Source of the DNA: Burkholderiales bacterium
GTDB taxonomy: Bacteria > Pseudomonadota > Gammaproteobacteria > Burkholderiales > SG8-39
Assembly (NCBI GenBank): GCA_014860395.1
Contig: JACZJU010000050.1
Span: 1-52,255, forward strand
Length of the DNA: 52,255 nucleotides
Reading direction: 5' to 3'
In this document: piece after piece, positions 33,978-41,835 of the stretch
How positions within the stretch are numbered: the first letter of the stretch is position 1
Layout: the number at the start of each line of letters is the position of its first letter
Notes under the pieces: model-generated
The model's database searches: none
Told to the model about the DNA's origin: nothing
Seen by the model: only the letters and a program-made list of their open reading frames with translations
Position numbers and translations under genes: made by a program

Positions 33978-36430
33978 GCGGCAGTCTCCGTGCCGGAGGC
34001 GACGAGCGGGATGCGCGCGCGCACCTCGCTGCCCTGCCCGGGCTCGCCATCGATCTCGACCTCGCCGCCGAGCAGCGCGACGCGTTCGCGTATGCCCAAG
34101 AGGCCGTAGGTGCCGCGCTTCTCCTGGTCAGCCGCCTCAATGCCGCGGCCGTTGTCGCGCACCTGCAGCTGCACCCATTCGCCTTTGCGTTCCAGGCGGA
34201 TCTCGGTTGCGGTAGCCCGCGCGTATTTGGCGACGTTGGTAAGGGATTCCTGGGTGATGCGATACAGCGCCGAGGCAATCGGTTCCGGCACCTGCGCCAC
34301 GGATTCGTCGATGATCAGGTCGGTGGCGATGCCGGTGTGCTTGGAAAAATTCTGCGTCAGCCAGTCCAGCGCCGCGGCCAGACCCAGATCGTCCAGCATC
34401 AGCGGGCGCAGATCGGCTGCGATGCGGCGTGTGGCCGCTATCGTGCTGTCGAGCAGCGCATGCATCCCCAGCGCACGCTCGCCCAGTTCCGGCTGGCCCG
34501 GTGGCAGGGCCGAGCGCAGCGACTCGAGGTCCATCTTGAGCGCGGTGAGCGACTGGCCGAGTTCGTCGTGCAGCTCGCGCGCGGTGCGGCGGCGCTCGGC
34601 CTCTAGCGCTTCGTTGGCCGCTTTGGACAGTCCGCGCAGCGCCTGCTGCGAGCGCTTGATTTCCTGCTCGGCGCGCCTGCGCTCGGTAATGTCGCGATGG
34701 AACGCCAGCACGAACATCTTTCCGTCGATATCGATGCCGGAAGTGGCGACATCGAGCGGCAGTATATGACCGTCATGGTGATAATGCTCCACTTCGAACC
34801 CGAGGGGCTCGCCCGCCAGTATCCGCCTGATCCGCGCGGGAGCGAGCGCCTGCGTTTCCGGCGTATCCAGGTCGCGCAGATTCATCTGCAGAAGCGCGTC
34901 GACGCTATAGCCGTGCATGCGCGCGAACGATTCGTTGACGTCTATGATATTGCCCCCCGCGTCGACCATCAGAATACCATCCATGGCCTGGCTGAACAGG
35001 GTTCTGTAGCGCTGCTCGTTCTCGCGCAGTGCCGCCTCTACCTGCTTGCGTTCGGTGACGTCGCGCAAAATCAGGACAAAGTGCCCCATCTCGTGCAGCT
35101 GCACCTGGGATATGGAGGCTTCGATCGGGAATTCCCGTGCATCGGCGCGCAGCCCGATTAGCGCCAGGTGCTCGCCGGTCTTGCGCACGGGCGCGCCGCC
35201 GTCGTCGAACTCGGCGTTGAATTGGGACTGCGCCCGCAGCACGTGCCCGGAGATGAAGCGACCGATTTCGGCGCCGATCGCATTCGCGCTGGGGCAGCGG
35301 AATATCTGCTCCGCCGCGGCGTTGAATAGGACGACGCGCTGCTGCTCGTCGACGATGACGATGGCGTCCATGGCCGACTGAATGATCGTGTGCAGCCGCT
35401 CCTCAGAATCGATCACGCTGGCCTTGAGTTCCTCGTCGACGCGCAATTGGTGCGCGAGCGACAGGGTGATCACGCCGAACAGCAACGCGGTGAGGGCGGC
35501 GATGGTTCCGAACAGCCATGCATTGCGTTTCCAGGCCTGCAGGATGAAATTCATCGACGAACTCACCGTTATGACCAGCGGGTAGCCGGCTACCGGATAG
35601 ATTGCACTCACGCGTTCGACGGCGTTCACGGCGCCGACGTGATGAATCAGCGGACGGCCGGCCTCGACGCCCTGGATAAACAGCGCGGAGTCACGATAGT
35701 CGCTGGTCGCAGCGACGATCGCTTGCGGGTAACCGGTGAGCAGCACGCCGTCGCGACGCAGCAGCCGCACCGCACCGTCCGGCCCAAGCTCATGCAGGCC
35801 CTGCGGCCACAGGAAGAAGGACGGGTCGACGTCCGCGGTAACGACGCCAAGGAATTGCCCGTTTTCGTCATCCACCCTGCGGCTGATGGGTATGCTCAGT
35901 TTTCCGCCGAACTTGCCGCGGACCGGCGCCGACAGCAGCAGATTCTGTCCCCGGCCGGCGCGGTGCGCGCGGAAATAGTCGCGATCGTCGTACTTGAGCG
36001 GCGGCGGCGGAAACTGCGCGGTGTGGATTATCAGCTTGCCGCTGGCATCGGTAAGGAGCAGGGCGCGGACGTACGGCGTGGCGGCAATGGTTTCGCGCAA
36101 ATGCTGGTGCAGACGTTTGGAAGGGATCAGCCGGCCCCGCGATGCCGCTCGGTGCGCGTCTTCGGCGGCGGCTGCGAGGACCGCGTCGACGGCATGCGTC
36201 GATCTAAGGGTCTGCTCGCCCAGGATATGCGCCAGGTCGAGCATATGACCCTCGGCCTGTTGGATCACGTCCTGATACATGCGCCACACGCTGAGCGCCG
36301 TGCCGGCGATCACCGCCATCGCCGCCAGCGCACCCAGACCGAGCACCAGATGGCGCAACCGCCGCGCGAACTTCGGTCGCGGGCGCGCGGCGCCTGCGTG
36401 CTTATCCGGTAGGGCCGAATGTTGCGGCAA
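33974..36430 (-). CDS. Membrane sensor histidine kinase with extracellular sensor and two PAS domains
   Basis: 818 residues: first membrane helix near 29-52, a large periplasmic dCache-like sensor (about 60-325), second helix (AWLFGTIAALTALLFGVITLSLAH), two PAS/PAC units (TIIQSAMDAIVIVDEQQRVVLFN and TLFSQAMDGILMVDAGGNIIDVN), a HisKA_3 dimer helix with the phospho-His in RTARELHDELGQSLTALK, and an HATPase domain (DNGRGIEAADQ, GTYGLLGIRERVALLGG). Typical of NarX/UhpB-like kinases. The ligand is unknown. Overlaps the response regulator by ATGA. Confidence 0.93.
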   Translation of the reverse strand: MPQHSALPDKHAGAARPRPKFARRLRHLVLGLGALAAMAVIAGTALSVWRMYQDVIQQAEGHMLDLAHILGEQTLRSTHAVDAVLAAAAEDAHRAASRGRLIPSKRLHQHLRETIAATPYVRALLLTDASGKLIIHTAQFPPPPLKYDDRDYFRAHRAGRGQNLLLSAPVRGKFGGKLSIPISRRVDDENGQFLGVVTADVDPSFFLWPQGLHELGPDGAVRLLRRDGVLLTGYPQAIVAATSDYRDSALFIQGVEAGRPLIHHVGAVNAVERVSAIYPVAGYPLVITVSSSMNFILQAWKRNAWLFGTIAALTALLFGVITLSLAHQLRVDEELKASVIDSEERLHTIIQSAMDAIVIVDEQQRVVLFNAAAEQIFRCPSANAIGAEIGRFISGHVLRAQSQFNAEFDDGGAPVRKTGEHLALIGLRADAREFPIEASISQVQLHEMGHFVLILRDVTERKQVEAALRENEQRYRTLFSQAMDGILMVDAGGNIIDVNESFARMHGYSVDALLQMNLRDLDTPETQALAPARIRRILAGEPLGFEVEHYHHDGHILPLDVATSGIDIDGKMFVLAFHRDITERRRAEQEIKRSQQALRGLSKAANEALEAERRRTARELHDELGQSLTALKMDLESLRSALPPGQPELGERALGMHALLDSTIAATRRIAADLRPLMLDDLGLAAALDWLTQNFSKHTGIATDLIIDESVAQVPEPIASALYRITQESLTNVAKYARATATEIRLERKGEWVQLQVRDNGRGIEAADQEKRGTYGLLGIRERVALLGGEVEIDGEPGQGSEVRARIPLVASGTETAA

Positions 36431-36791
36431 CTGACTCCCCTCGTTACGTCGTCAGTATAAAAGAGATTGCCGGTGACTGGCCGGATTATAGGGAAACTAT
36501 CGCCGCCGGGCTGCGCGGCACGATGTATCGACGCTGTGTGACCAAAGTCAAGGGTACAGGCGCGAGCCCGATCCATACTTGGCGCATCGTGTCCGCGAAC
36601 GCAATGAGCCTGCAGCGGGCGCAACCGCGATTCTCGGGGCGGGCCGTGGCGATTCCGCGGCGAACCGATTGCGCCGGATACATCGACATCGTCGAAAAGC
36701 GCCTGGCAAAATCGTCCTCAGGCGCCTGATTTAGGGGAGCACGAGGGGAGGTATCTCCTCGTTTTGTTAGACACTCTTACAGGAGGTCGCC
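36431..36791. other. Divergent intergenic region between the kinase and the CBS gene
   Basis: 361 bp without a convincing gene; a 68-codon frame at 36523-36729 has no ribosome site and unlikely composition. It must hold promoters in both directions and contains leader copy E at its right end. Confidence 0.5.
36726..36770 (+). repeat. Dispersed two-hairpin leader, copy E
   Basis: Carries the core CTGATTTAGGGG, AGCACGAGGGGA and the closing TCTCCTCGTTTTGTTA. Stem 1 is missing or replaced by the palindrome TCAGGCGCCTGA directly upstream. The CBS gene ATG with a good ribosome site (AGGAGG) follows 22 nt later. Confidence 0.6.
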
Positions 36792-37241
36792 ATGAACGTC
36801 GGAGAAATCTGCAGTCGGGTTGTGGTGGTCGCCGAGGGCCGCACGCCAGTGCAGCAGGCGGCCAAGCTGATGCGCGATCATCATATTGGCGCGCTGGTGG
36901 TGACCGAAGGCGGCGAGGGTGCGCGTATCCCGGTCGGCATAGTGACCGACCGCGACCTGGTGGTCGAAGTGGTGGCGGCGGACGTGGACTACCGCACGCT
37001 CACCGTGGGCGACATCATGTCGGAACGGCCGGCCGCGCTGAAGGAGGGCGCCGGCGTGTTCGAAGCCATCGCGCAAATGCGCAGCGGCGGCGTGCGGCGC
37101 CTGGTGGTGGTGGACGCAAACGATCATCTGCTGGGCATTGTGGCGATGGATGACCTGGTTCCGGTTCTGGCTGAAGAGCTGTCGGCGCTGGCCCAGGCGA
37201 TCCGGCTGGAGCAGCGGCGCGAAGCGCAGCAACGGCGCTGA
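36792..37241 (+). CDS. CBS-domain pair protein
   Basis: 149 residues made of two CBS domains (VQQAAKLMRDHHIGALVVTEGG...GIVTDRDL and VFEAIAQMRSGGVRRLVVVDANDHLLGIVAMDDL), with a short Gln/Arg-rich tail. Such proteins bind adenine nucleotides and act as energy sensors. Ribosome site AGGAGG upstream. First gene of a plus-strand run of small stress-type genes. Confidence 0.9.
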   Translation: MNVGEICSRVVVVAEGRTPVQQAAKLMRDHHIGALVVTEGGEGARIPVGIVTDRDLVVEVVAADVDYRTLTVGDIMSERPAALKEGAGVFEAIAQMRSGGVRRLVVVDANDHLLGIVAMDDLVPVLAEELSALAQAIRLEQRREAQQRR

Positions 37242-37300
37242 CTGCCGGCGTTCGGAAGAGGACGGCCGCAGTCGCGCGCCATGCGAGAGGAAACAGGCTG

Positions 37301-37471
37301 ATGGTCAGAAACAAACTGCTGCGCCGCAGCTTCGGCGCGTTGCTGGTGTTGCTGGGCGCGCTGCTGATCTGGCTGCCCTACGACATGGTGAGCGGCATCG
37401 TTCTGGTGATCGCCGGGGGCGGCCTGGAACTGATCGGCATCGCGCTCGAAAAGAGTGACAAGCAGCCCTAG
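37301..37471 (+). CDS. Small membrane protein, 56 residues
   Basis: ATG at 37301 with AGAGGAAACAGGCTG upstream. The protein has a basic N-terminus (MVRNKLLRRS), two hydrophobic segments (FGALLVLLGALLIWLP and VSGIVLVIAGGGLELIGIAL) and a charged tail EKSDKQP. It is likely a two-helix inner-membrane protein. Unknown function; it lies in the CBS-HPF-GroEL run. Confidence 0.6.
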   Translation: MVRNKLLRRSFGALLVLLGALLIWLPYDMVSGIVLVIAGGGLELIGIALEKSDKQP

Positions 37472-37589
37472 GGCAGGCCGCGAAAAGCGCTTTATGCAGC
37501 AGGCCCGGGCAGCGCGTCTTTTGACCAATATCAACGGGGCTGCCGCGATTGTCGTTAGGATGAAATTCGATCCGCAACAGGAGGACGCG

Positions 37590-37808
37590 ATGGGCGCCAA
37601 ATCGAAGTCCGGAAATATCCGCGGCGCGGTGCGCAAGCGCGCCGCCAAACCGCCGGGAAGCCGCGGACGCAGGGCATCGAGCGTCCGCGAGCCTTGGGAG
37701 CAGACGGCGCAGGTCCCGGACGAACGCGATGAAGAGGTCGATTGCCAGCGCATCGTCCAGGGTGAGAGCGGCAGAAGCACGCCGCCGTATTTCGACGAAT
37801 ACAACTGA
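37590..37808 (+). CDS. Small basic hydrophilic protein, 72 residues
   Basis: ATG at 37590 with a textbook ribosome site (CAGGAGGACGCG). The N-terminal half is Lys/Arg-rich (KSKSGNIRGAVRKRAAKPPGSRGRRASS) and probably disordered; the C-terminal half is acidic, ending in PPYFDEYN. No family recognised. It might bind RNA or DNA; position before the HPF-like gene is the only context. Confidence 0.55.
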   Translation: MGAKSKSGNIRGAVRKRAAKPPGSRGRRASSVREPWEQTAQVPDERDEEVDCQRIVQGESGRSTPPYFDEYN

Positions 37809-37837
37809 GCGGTTGCAAGCTGCAACCGACGGGAGCA

Positions 37838-38206
37838 ATGCACAATCCCGTGGACATCGTTTTGCGCGGCATTCTCCGGTCTGACGCGCTGGAACGCTAC
37901 ATCGGCGAGGAGGCGCAAAAACTCGAGCGCATTTGCGACCGCATCCGCAGCTGCCAGGTGGCGGTCGAGACCCTGCAAGGGGAGAAGAGGCGGGGCGCAC
38001 AGTTCGCGGTGCGCCTGATCATCACGCTGCCGGGGACGGAAGTCGTGTTCAACCGCGAACATGGCGGCGACGTCTACATGGCGGTGCGCGATGCCTTCGC
38101 GGCCGCCGGTCTGCAGCTGAAGGATCACATGCGGCGCCTCGGCGACGTCGAGCGTCGCTCCGATGACGGAACGCCGAATGGCGAAAAGCGCGACACGCGT
38201 GGCTAA
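37838..38206 (+). CDS. Ribosome hibernation factor-like protein (HPF/RaiA family)
   Basis: 122 residues with the HPF/S30AE fold pattern: PVDIVLRGILRSDALERYIGEEAQKLERICDRI, then QFAVRLIITLPGTEVVFNREHGGDVYMAVRDAFAAAGLQLKDHMRRL. It is divergent from classical HPF and has a short polar tail. It likely binds the 30S subunit in energy-poor cells; this is family inference. The company of UspA, CBS, GroEL and PPK2 fits a dormancy or low-oxygen response. Confidence 0.75.
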   Translation: MHNPVDIVLRGILRSDALERYIGEEAQKLERICDRIRSCQVAVETLQGEKRRGAQFAVRLIITLPGTEVVFNREHGGDVYMAVRDAFAAAGLQLKDHMRRLGDVERRSDDGTPNGEKRDTRG

Positions 38207-38267
38207 CCGGGGCGCCGATCAGGGGCCGTTACGGCAATTCTGAGGCGGACTCCAAGGAGAAGCGCAA

Positions 38268-39887
38268 ATGACAGCCAAGCAGGTCATCTTTCGCGGGGAT
38301 GCGCACGCCAAGATTGTGCGCGGCGTGACAGTGCTCGCCAACGCGGTAAAGATCACCCTCGGGCCAAAAGCGCGCACGGTAATGCTTGAGCGCGCGTACG
38401 GCGCGCCCACCATCATCAACTCCGGCGTCGTCGTGGCGAAGGAGATCGAACTCAAGGACCGCTTCGAGAACCTGGGCGTGCAAATGGTGCGCGAGGTGGC
38501 CGCCAAGACCTCGGAAGTGGCCGGAGACGGCACCACCACCGCCATGGTGCTGGCGCAGGCGATCGTGCTCGAGGGCATGAAATACGTCGCCGCGGGCATG
38601 AATCCGATGGACTTGAAGCGCGGCGTAGACCGCGCCACCGAGGCGGTGGTGGCGGAATTGAAGCGCCTCGCCCAGCCTTGCAGCGGGCGCGACGCAATCA
38701 CCCAGGTGGCGACCATATCGGCCAATTCCGACAGCAGCATCGGCGAGATCATCGCCGATGCGATGGAGAAAGTGGGCAAGGACGGCGTGATCACGGTTGA
38801 AGACGGGCGCGGTCTCGCGAGTGAACTGGAGCTGGTCGAAGGCATGCAGTTCGACCGCGGTTTCCTGTCGCCGTACTTCATCAATGTCGCCGACAAGCAG
38901 CGCTGCGTCCTCGAAGATGCCTATGTCCTGGTCTGCGACCGCAAGATCTCCGCCATCCACGATTTGCTGCCGCTGCTGGAAAAGGTCGCGCAGGCCGCCA
39001 AGCCGCTCCTGGTCGTGGCCGAAGAGGTCGAGGGCGAGTCGCTGGCGATGCTGGTGGTCAACAGCCTGCGCGGCGTGCTCAAGGCCTGCGCGGTCAAGGC
39101 ACCCGGGTTCGGCGACAGGCGCAAGGCCATGCTCGAAGATATCGCGGCGCTCACCGGCGCCCAGGTGGTGGCCGAGGAGCTGGGGCTCACGCTCGAGCAC
39201 GCCGGCATCGAACACCTGGGCCAAGCGCGGCGCATCGAGGTGGACAAGGACAACACCACCGTCATTGGCGGGGCAGGGGAGGCGGCGGCGATCGATGCGC
39301 GCATCGCCGCGATCCGGCGCGAAATCAAGGATGCGACCAGCGACTACGACCGCGAGAAAATGCAGGAACGCGCGGCCAAGCTCGCGGGCGGCGTCGCCCT
39401 GATCAAGGTCGGCGCCGCGACCGAGACGGAGATGAAGGAGCGCAAGTCGCGCGTCGAAGATGCGCTGCACGCGACCCATGCGGCGATGGAAGAGGGTGTG
39501 CTCCCGGGCGGCGGGGTCGCGCTGCTGCGCGCGCGCCAGGCCATCAGCGCGCTGGCGGGCGAGAACCCGGACCAGGATGCGGGCATCAAAATCGTGCTGC
39601 GCGCGCTGGAAGAGCCGCTGCGGCAGATCGTCGCCAACGCCGGCGAGGAGCCATCGGTCGTTCTCAACCGTGTGCTGGAGGGCAAAGGCAACTTCGGCTA
39701 CAACGCCGCCAGCGGCGAGTTCGGCGACATGGTCGGCATGGGAGTGCTCGATCCGTGCAAAGTGACGCGCTCGGCGCTGCAGAATGCCTCTTCGATCGCA
39801 GGACTCATACTGACTACGGACTGCATGGTGGCGGAGTTGCGCGAGGAGGCGCCGGCGCAGGCGCCGGATGAGGAGATGGAGATGTGA
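38268..39887 (+). CDS. groEL: GroEL-type chaperonin paralogue without groES
   Basis: 539 residues, full-length 60-kDa chaperonin: [28 protein letters not shown] motif GDGTTTA (86-92), [29 protein letters not shown]. The C-terminus ends in [14 protein letters not shown] instead of the Gly-Gly-Met repeats of main GroEL. No groES is upstream, so this is a second copy using GroES from elsewhere or working alone. Ribosome site AAGGAGAAGC; AGGGGCCGTTACGGCAATTCTGA before it only faintly recalls the dispersed leader. Confidence 0.95.
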   Translation: MTAKQVIFRGDAHAKIVRGVTVLANAVKITLGPKARTVMLERAYGAPTIINSGVVVAKEIELKDRFENLGVQMVREVAAKTSEVAGDGTTTAMVLAQAIVLEGMKYVAAGMNPMDLKRGVDRATEAVVAELKRLAQPCSGRDAITQVATISANSDSSIGEIIADAMEKVGKDGVITVEDGRGLASELELVEGMQFDRGFLSPYFINVADKQRCVLEDAYVLVCDRKISAIHDLLPLLEKVAQAAKPLLVVAEEVEGESLAMLVVNSLRGVLKACAVKAPGFGDRRKAMLEDIAALTGAQVVAEELGLTLEHAGIEHLGQARRIEVDKDNTTVIGGAGEAAAIDARIAAIRREIKDATSDYDREKMQERAAKLAGGVALIKVGAATETEMKERKSRVEDALHATHAAMEEGVLPGGGVALLRARQAISALAGENPDQDAGIKIVLRALEEPLRQIVANAGEEPSVVLNRVLEGKGNFGYNAASGEFGDMVGMGVLDPCKVTRSALQNASSIAGLILTTDCMVAELREEAPAQAPDEEMEM

Positions 39888-39936
39888 CGCGGCCGCCCGC
39901 GCGATCTCCGGGGAACCCAGCATACAAGTGCCCGCC

Positions 39937-41661
39937 ATGCACAACGCCGACATCGCGCGGGTGTTCGGAGAAATCGCCGACTTGCTGGAGATACAGCAGG
40001 CCAATGCGTTTCGCATCCGCGCCTACCGCAATGCGGCGCGCGTCGTCGTAGGCCAGCAGCTCGATCTGGCGGCGCGCCTTGCCGCAGGCGGCGAACTGCC
40101 CAAACTGCCGGGCATCGGCGCGGATCTAAGCGCAAAAATTCACGAGATCGCCGCCAGCGGGACCTGCGCGCTGTACGAAAAACTCAAGCGCCAGCTGCCG
40201 GCCGGCATCACCGATCTGTTGCACGTATCCGGCCTGGGGCCGAAGCGGGTGCAGCGGCTGTACCAGGAGCTCGACGTGCAGACGCCGGAGCAGCTTCTGC
40301 GCGCGGCGCGCGACGGTCGGTTGCGCGGGCTGCCCGGCTTCGGCGAGAAAACCGAGCTCAATATCCTGCAGGCGGTCGAGGCGCAGCTCAAGCGCCCGGG
40401 GCGCCACAAGCTCGCCTTCGCCGCGCAATATGCCTATGCGTACGCGGATTATCTGAGCCAGGGCGCGGGCGTGGGGCGGGTCGCGCTTGCCGGGAGTTTT
40501 CGCCGCATGCGCGAAACCGTCGGCGACCTCGACATCCTGGTCACCGCCGCTTCGCCCGCGACAGCGATGCAGCGCGTTGCCGCCTACCCGGAAGTGAAAC
40601 AGGTGCTGTCCCGCGGCGAGACGCGCGCAAGCGTCGTGTTGCACGCCGGCATCCAGGTGGACGTGCGCGTCGTGGCCGAGGAATGCTACGGCGCGGCGCT
40701 GCAGTATTTCACCGGGTCGAAAGCGCACAATATCGCAGTGCGCAAGCTCGGCCAGGGGCTGGGGCTGAAAATCAACGAATACGGCGTGTTCCGCGGCCCG
40801 AAGCGCATCGCCGGGGAGACCGAGGAATCGGTGTACGCCGCGGTCGGGCTGCCCTACATTCCGCCCGAATTGCGCGAGGATCGCGGCGAGATCGAAGCGG
40901 CGCGGGCGGGCAAGCTGCCGCGCCTGGTGGAACTCGCGGATCTGCGCGGCGATCTGCACGCGCATACGAAGGCGAGCGACGGCCATGCGAGCATCAGGGA
41001 CATGGCGCTCGCCGCCGCCGCGCGCGGTTTCACCTACCTTGCGATCACCGAACACTCGCGCCGGCTGCGCATGGCGCACGGCCTGGATCCGCGGGGGCTG
41101 GAGCGCCAGATCGACGAGATCGACCGGCTCAACGCCGAACTGAGCGGGATCACCGTGCTAAAGGGCATAGAGGTGGACATCCTTGCCGACGGCACGCTGG
41201 ACCTCCCCGACAGCGTGCTTGCCCGGCTGGATCTGGTGGTGGGCGCGGTGCACAGCGACTTTCATCTGTCGCGCGAGCGCCAGACCGAGCGCATCCTGAA
41301 GGCCTTCGATCACCCGCATTTTCATGTGCTGGCGCATCCGACCGGCCGCCTGATCGAGCGGCGCGAGCCCTACGACGTCGACATGCTGCGTATCGTGCGC
41401 AAGGCCCGGGCGCGCGGGCGTTTCCTCGAACTCAACGCCCATCCCGAGCGGCTGGATCTCCTCGATACCCACTGTCGAATGGCGAAGGACGAAGGGGTCC
41501 TGGTCTGCATCAGCTCTGATGCGCACGACGTGTCCGACTTCGAGCATCTGCGCTACGGCATCGGGCAGGCGCGGCGCGGCTGGCTTACGATGGCCGACGT
41601 GCTCAATACGCGGCCGCTGGCGGAATTGAAGAAGCTGCTGCGCCGGGCGGCCGGCGGCTGA
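39937..41661 (+). CDS. polX: Family X DNA polymerase with PHP domain (PolX)
   Basis: 574 residues: N-terminal helix-hairpin-helix region (DIARVFGEIADLLEIQQANAFRIRAYRNAARVV), HhH motifs (LPGIGADLSAKI, VSGLGPKRVQRL, LPGFGEKTE), nucleotidyltransferase palm (LAGSFRRMRETVGDLDIL), and a C-terminal PHP phosphoesterase domain (GDLHAHTKASDGHASI, AITEHSRRL). Likely acts in base-excision repair gap filling, with 3' end cleaning by PHP. The ATG at 39937 is 49 bp after groEL; the longer frame overlaps groEL. Confidence 0.94.
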   Translation: MHNADIARVFGEIADLLEIQQANAFRIRAYRNAARVVVGQQLDLAARLAAGGELPKLPGIGADLSAKIHEIAASGTCALYEKLKRQLPAGITDLLHVSGLGPKRVQRLYQELDVQTPEQLLRAARDGRLRGLPGFGEKTELNILQAVEAQLKRPGRHKLAFAAQYAYAYADYLSQGAGVGRVALAGSFRRMRETVGDLDILVTAASPATAMQRVAAYPEVKQVLSRGETRASVVLHAGIQVDVRVVAEECYGAALQYFTGSKAHNIAVRKLGQGLGLKINEYGVFRGPKRIAGETEESVYAAVGLPYIPPELREDRGEIEAARAGKLPRLVELADLRGDLHAHTKASDGHASIRDMALAAAARGFTYLAITEHSRRLRMAHGLDPRGLERQIDEIDRLNAELSGITVLKGIEVDILADGTLDLPDSVLARLDLVVGAVHSDFHLSRERQTERILKAFDHPHFHVLAHPTGRLIERREPYDVDMLRIVRKARARGRFLELNAHPERLDLLDTHCRMAKDEGVLVCISSDAHDVSDFEHLRYGIGQARRGWLTMADVLNTRPLAELKKLLRRAAGG

Positions 41662-41734
41662 GGCATCCTGCCTTCGGCCGGCAAAACCAGCCGAAAGTTC
41701 CCGCCCTGAGCGCTCCTAGAGGAAAAAAGAAACT

Positions 41735-41762
41735 TTTCACGTTGCATCGCCGAGAGTAAAAT
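41735..41762 (+). promoter_or_regulatory. Possible promoter upstream of korC
   Basis: TAAAAT at 41757-41762 with TTTCAC (41735-41740) 16 bp upstream, in an AT-rich patch of the 174-bp gap between polX and korC. A 23-codon ORF (41764-41835) follows immediately. Confidence 0.3.
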
Positions 41763-41835
41763 AATGCGCTCTTATGCGCCCCCAAGCCGTTTCAATCCTG
41801 GCCGGCGTGGCAGGCGCCCGGAAGGAGCAGACTGA

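Noticed and set aside
36523..36729. 68-codon plus-strand frame between the kinase and the CBS gene
   Set aside because: No ribosome site, Arg/Ser-rich composition and overlap with the likely promoter and leader region.
38217..38250. Possible seventh leader copy before groEL
   Set aside because: Only AGGGGCCGTTACGGCAATTC is reminiscent of stem 1; the CTGAYTTAGG core and second hairpin are absent.
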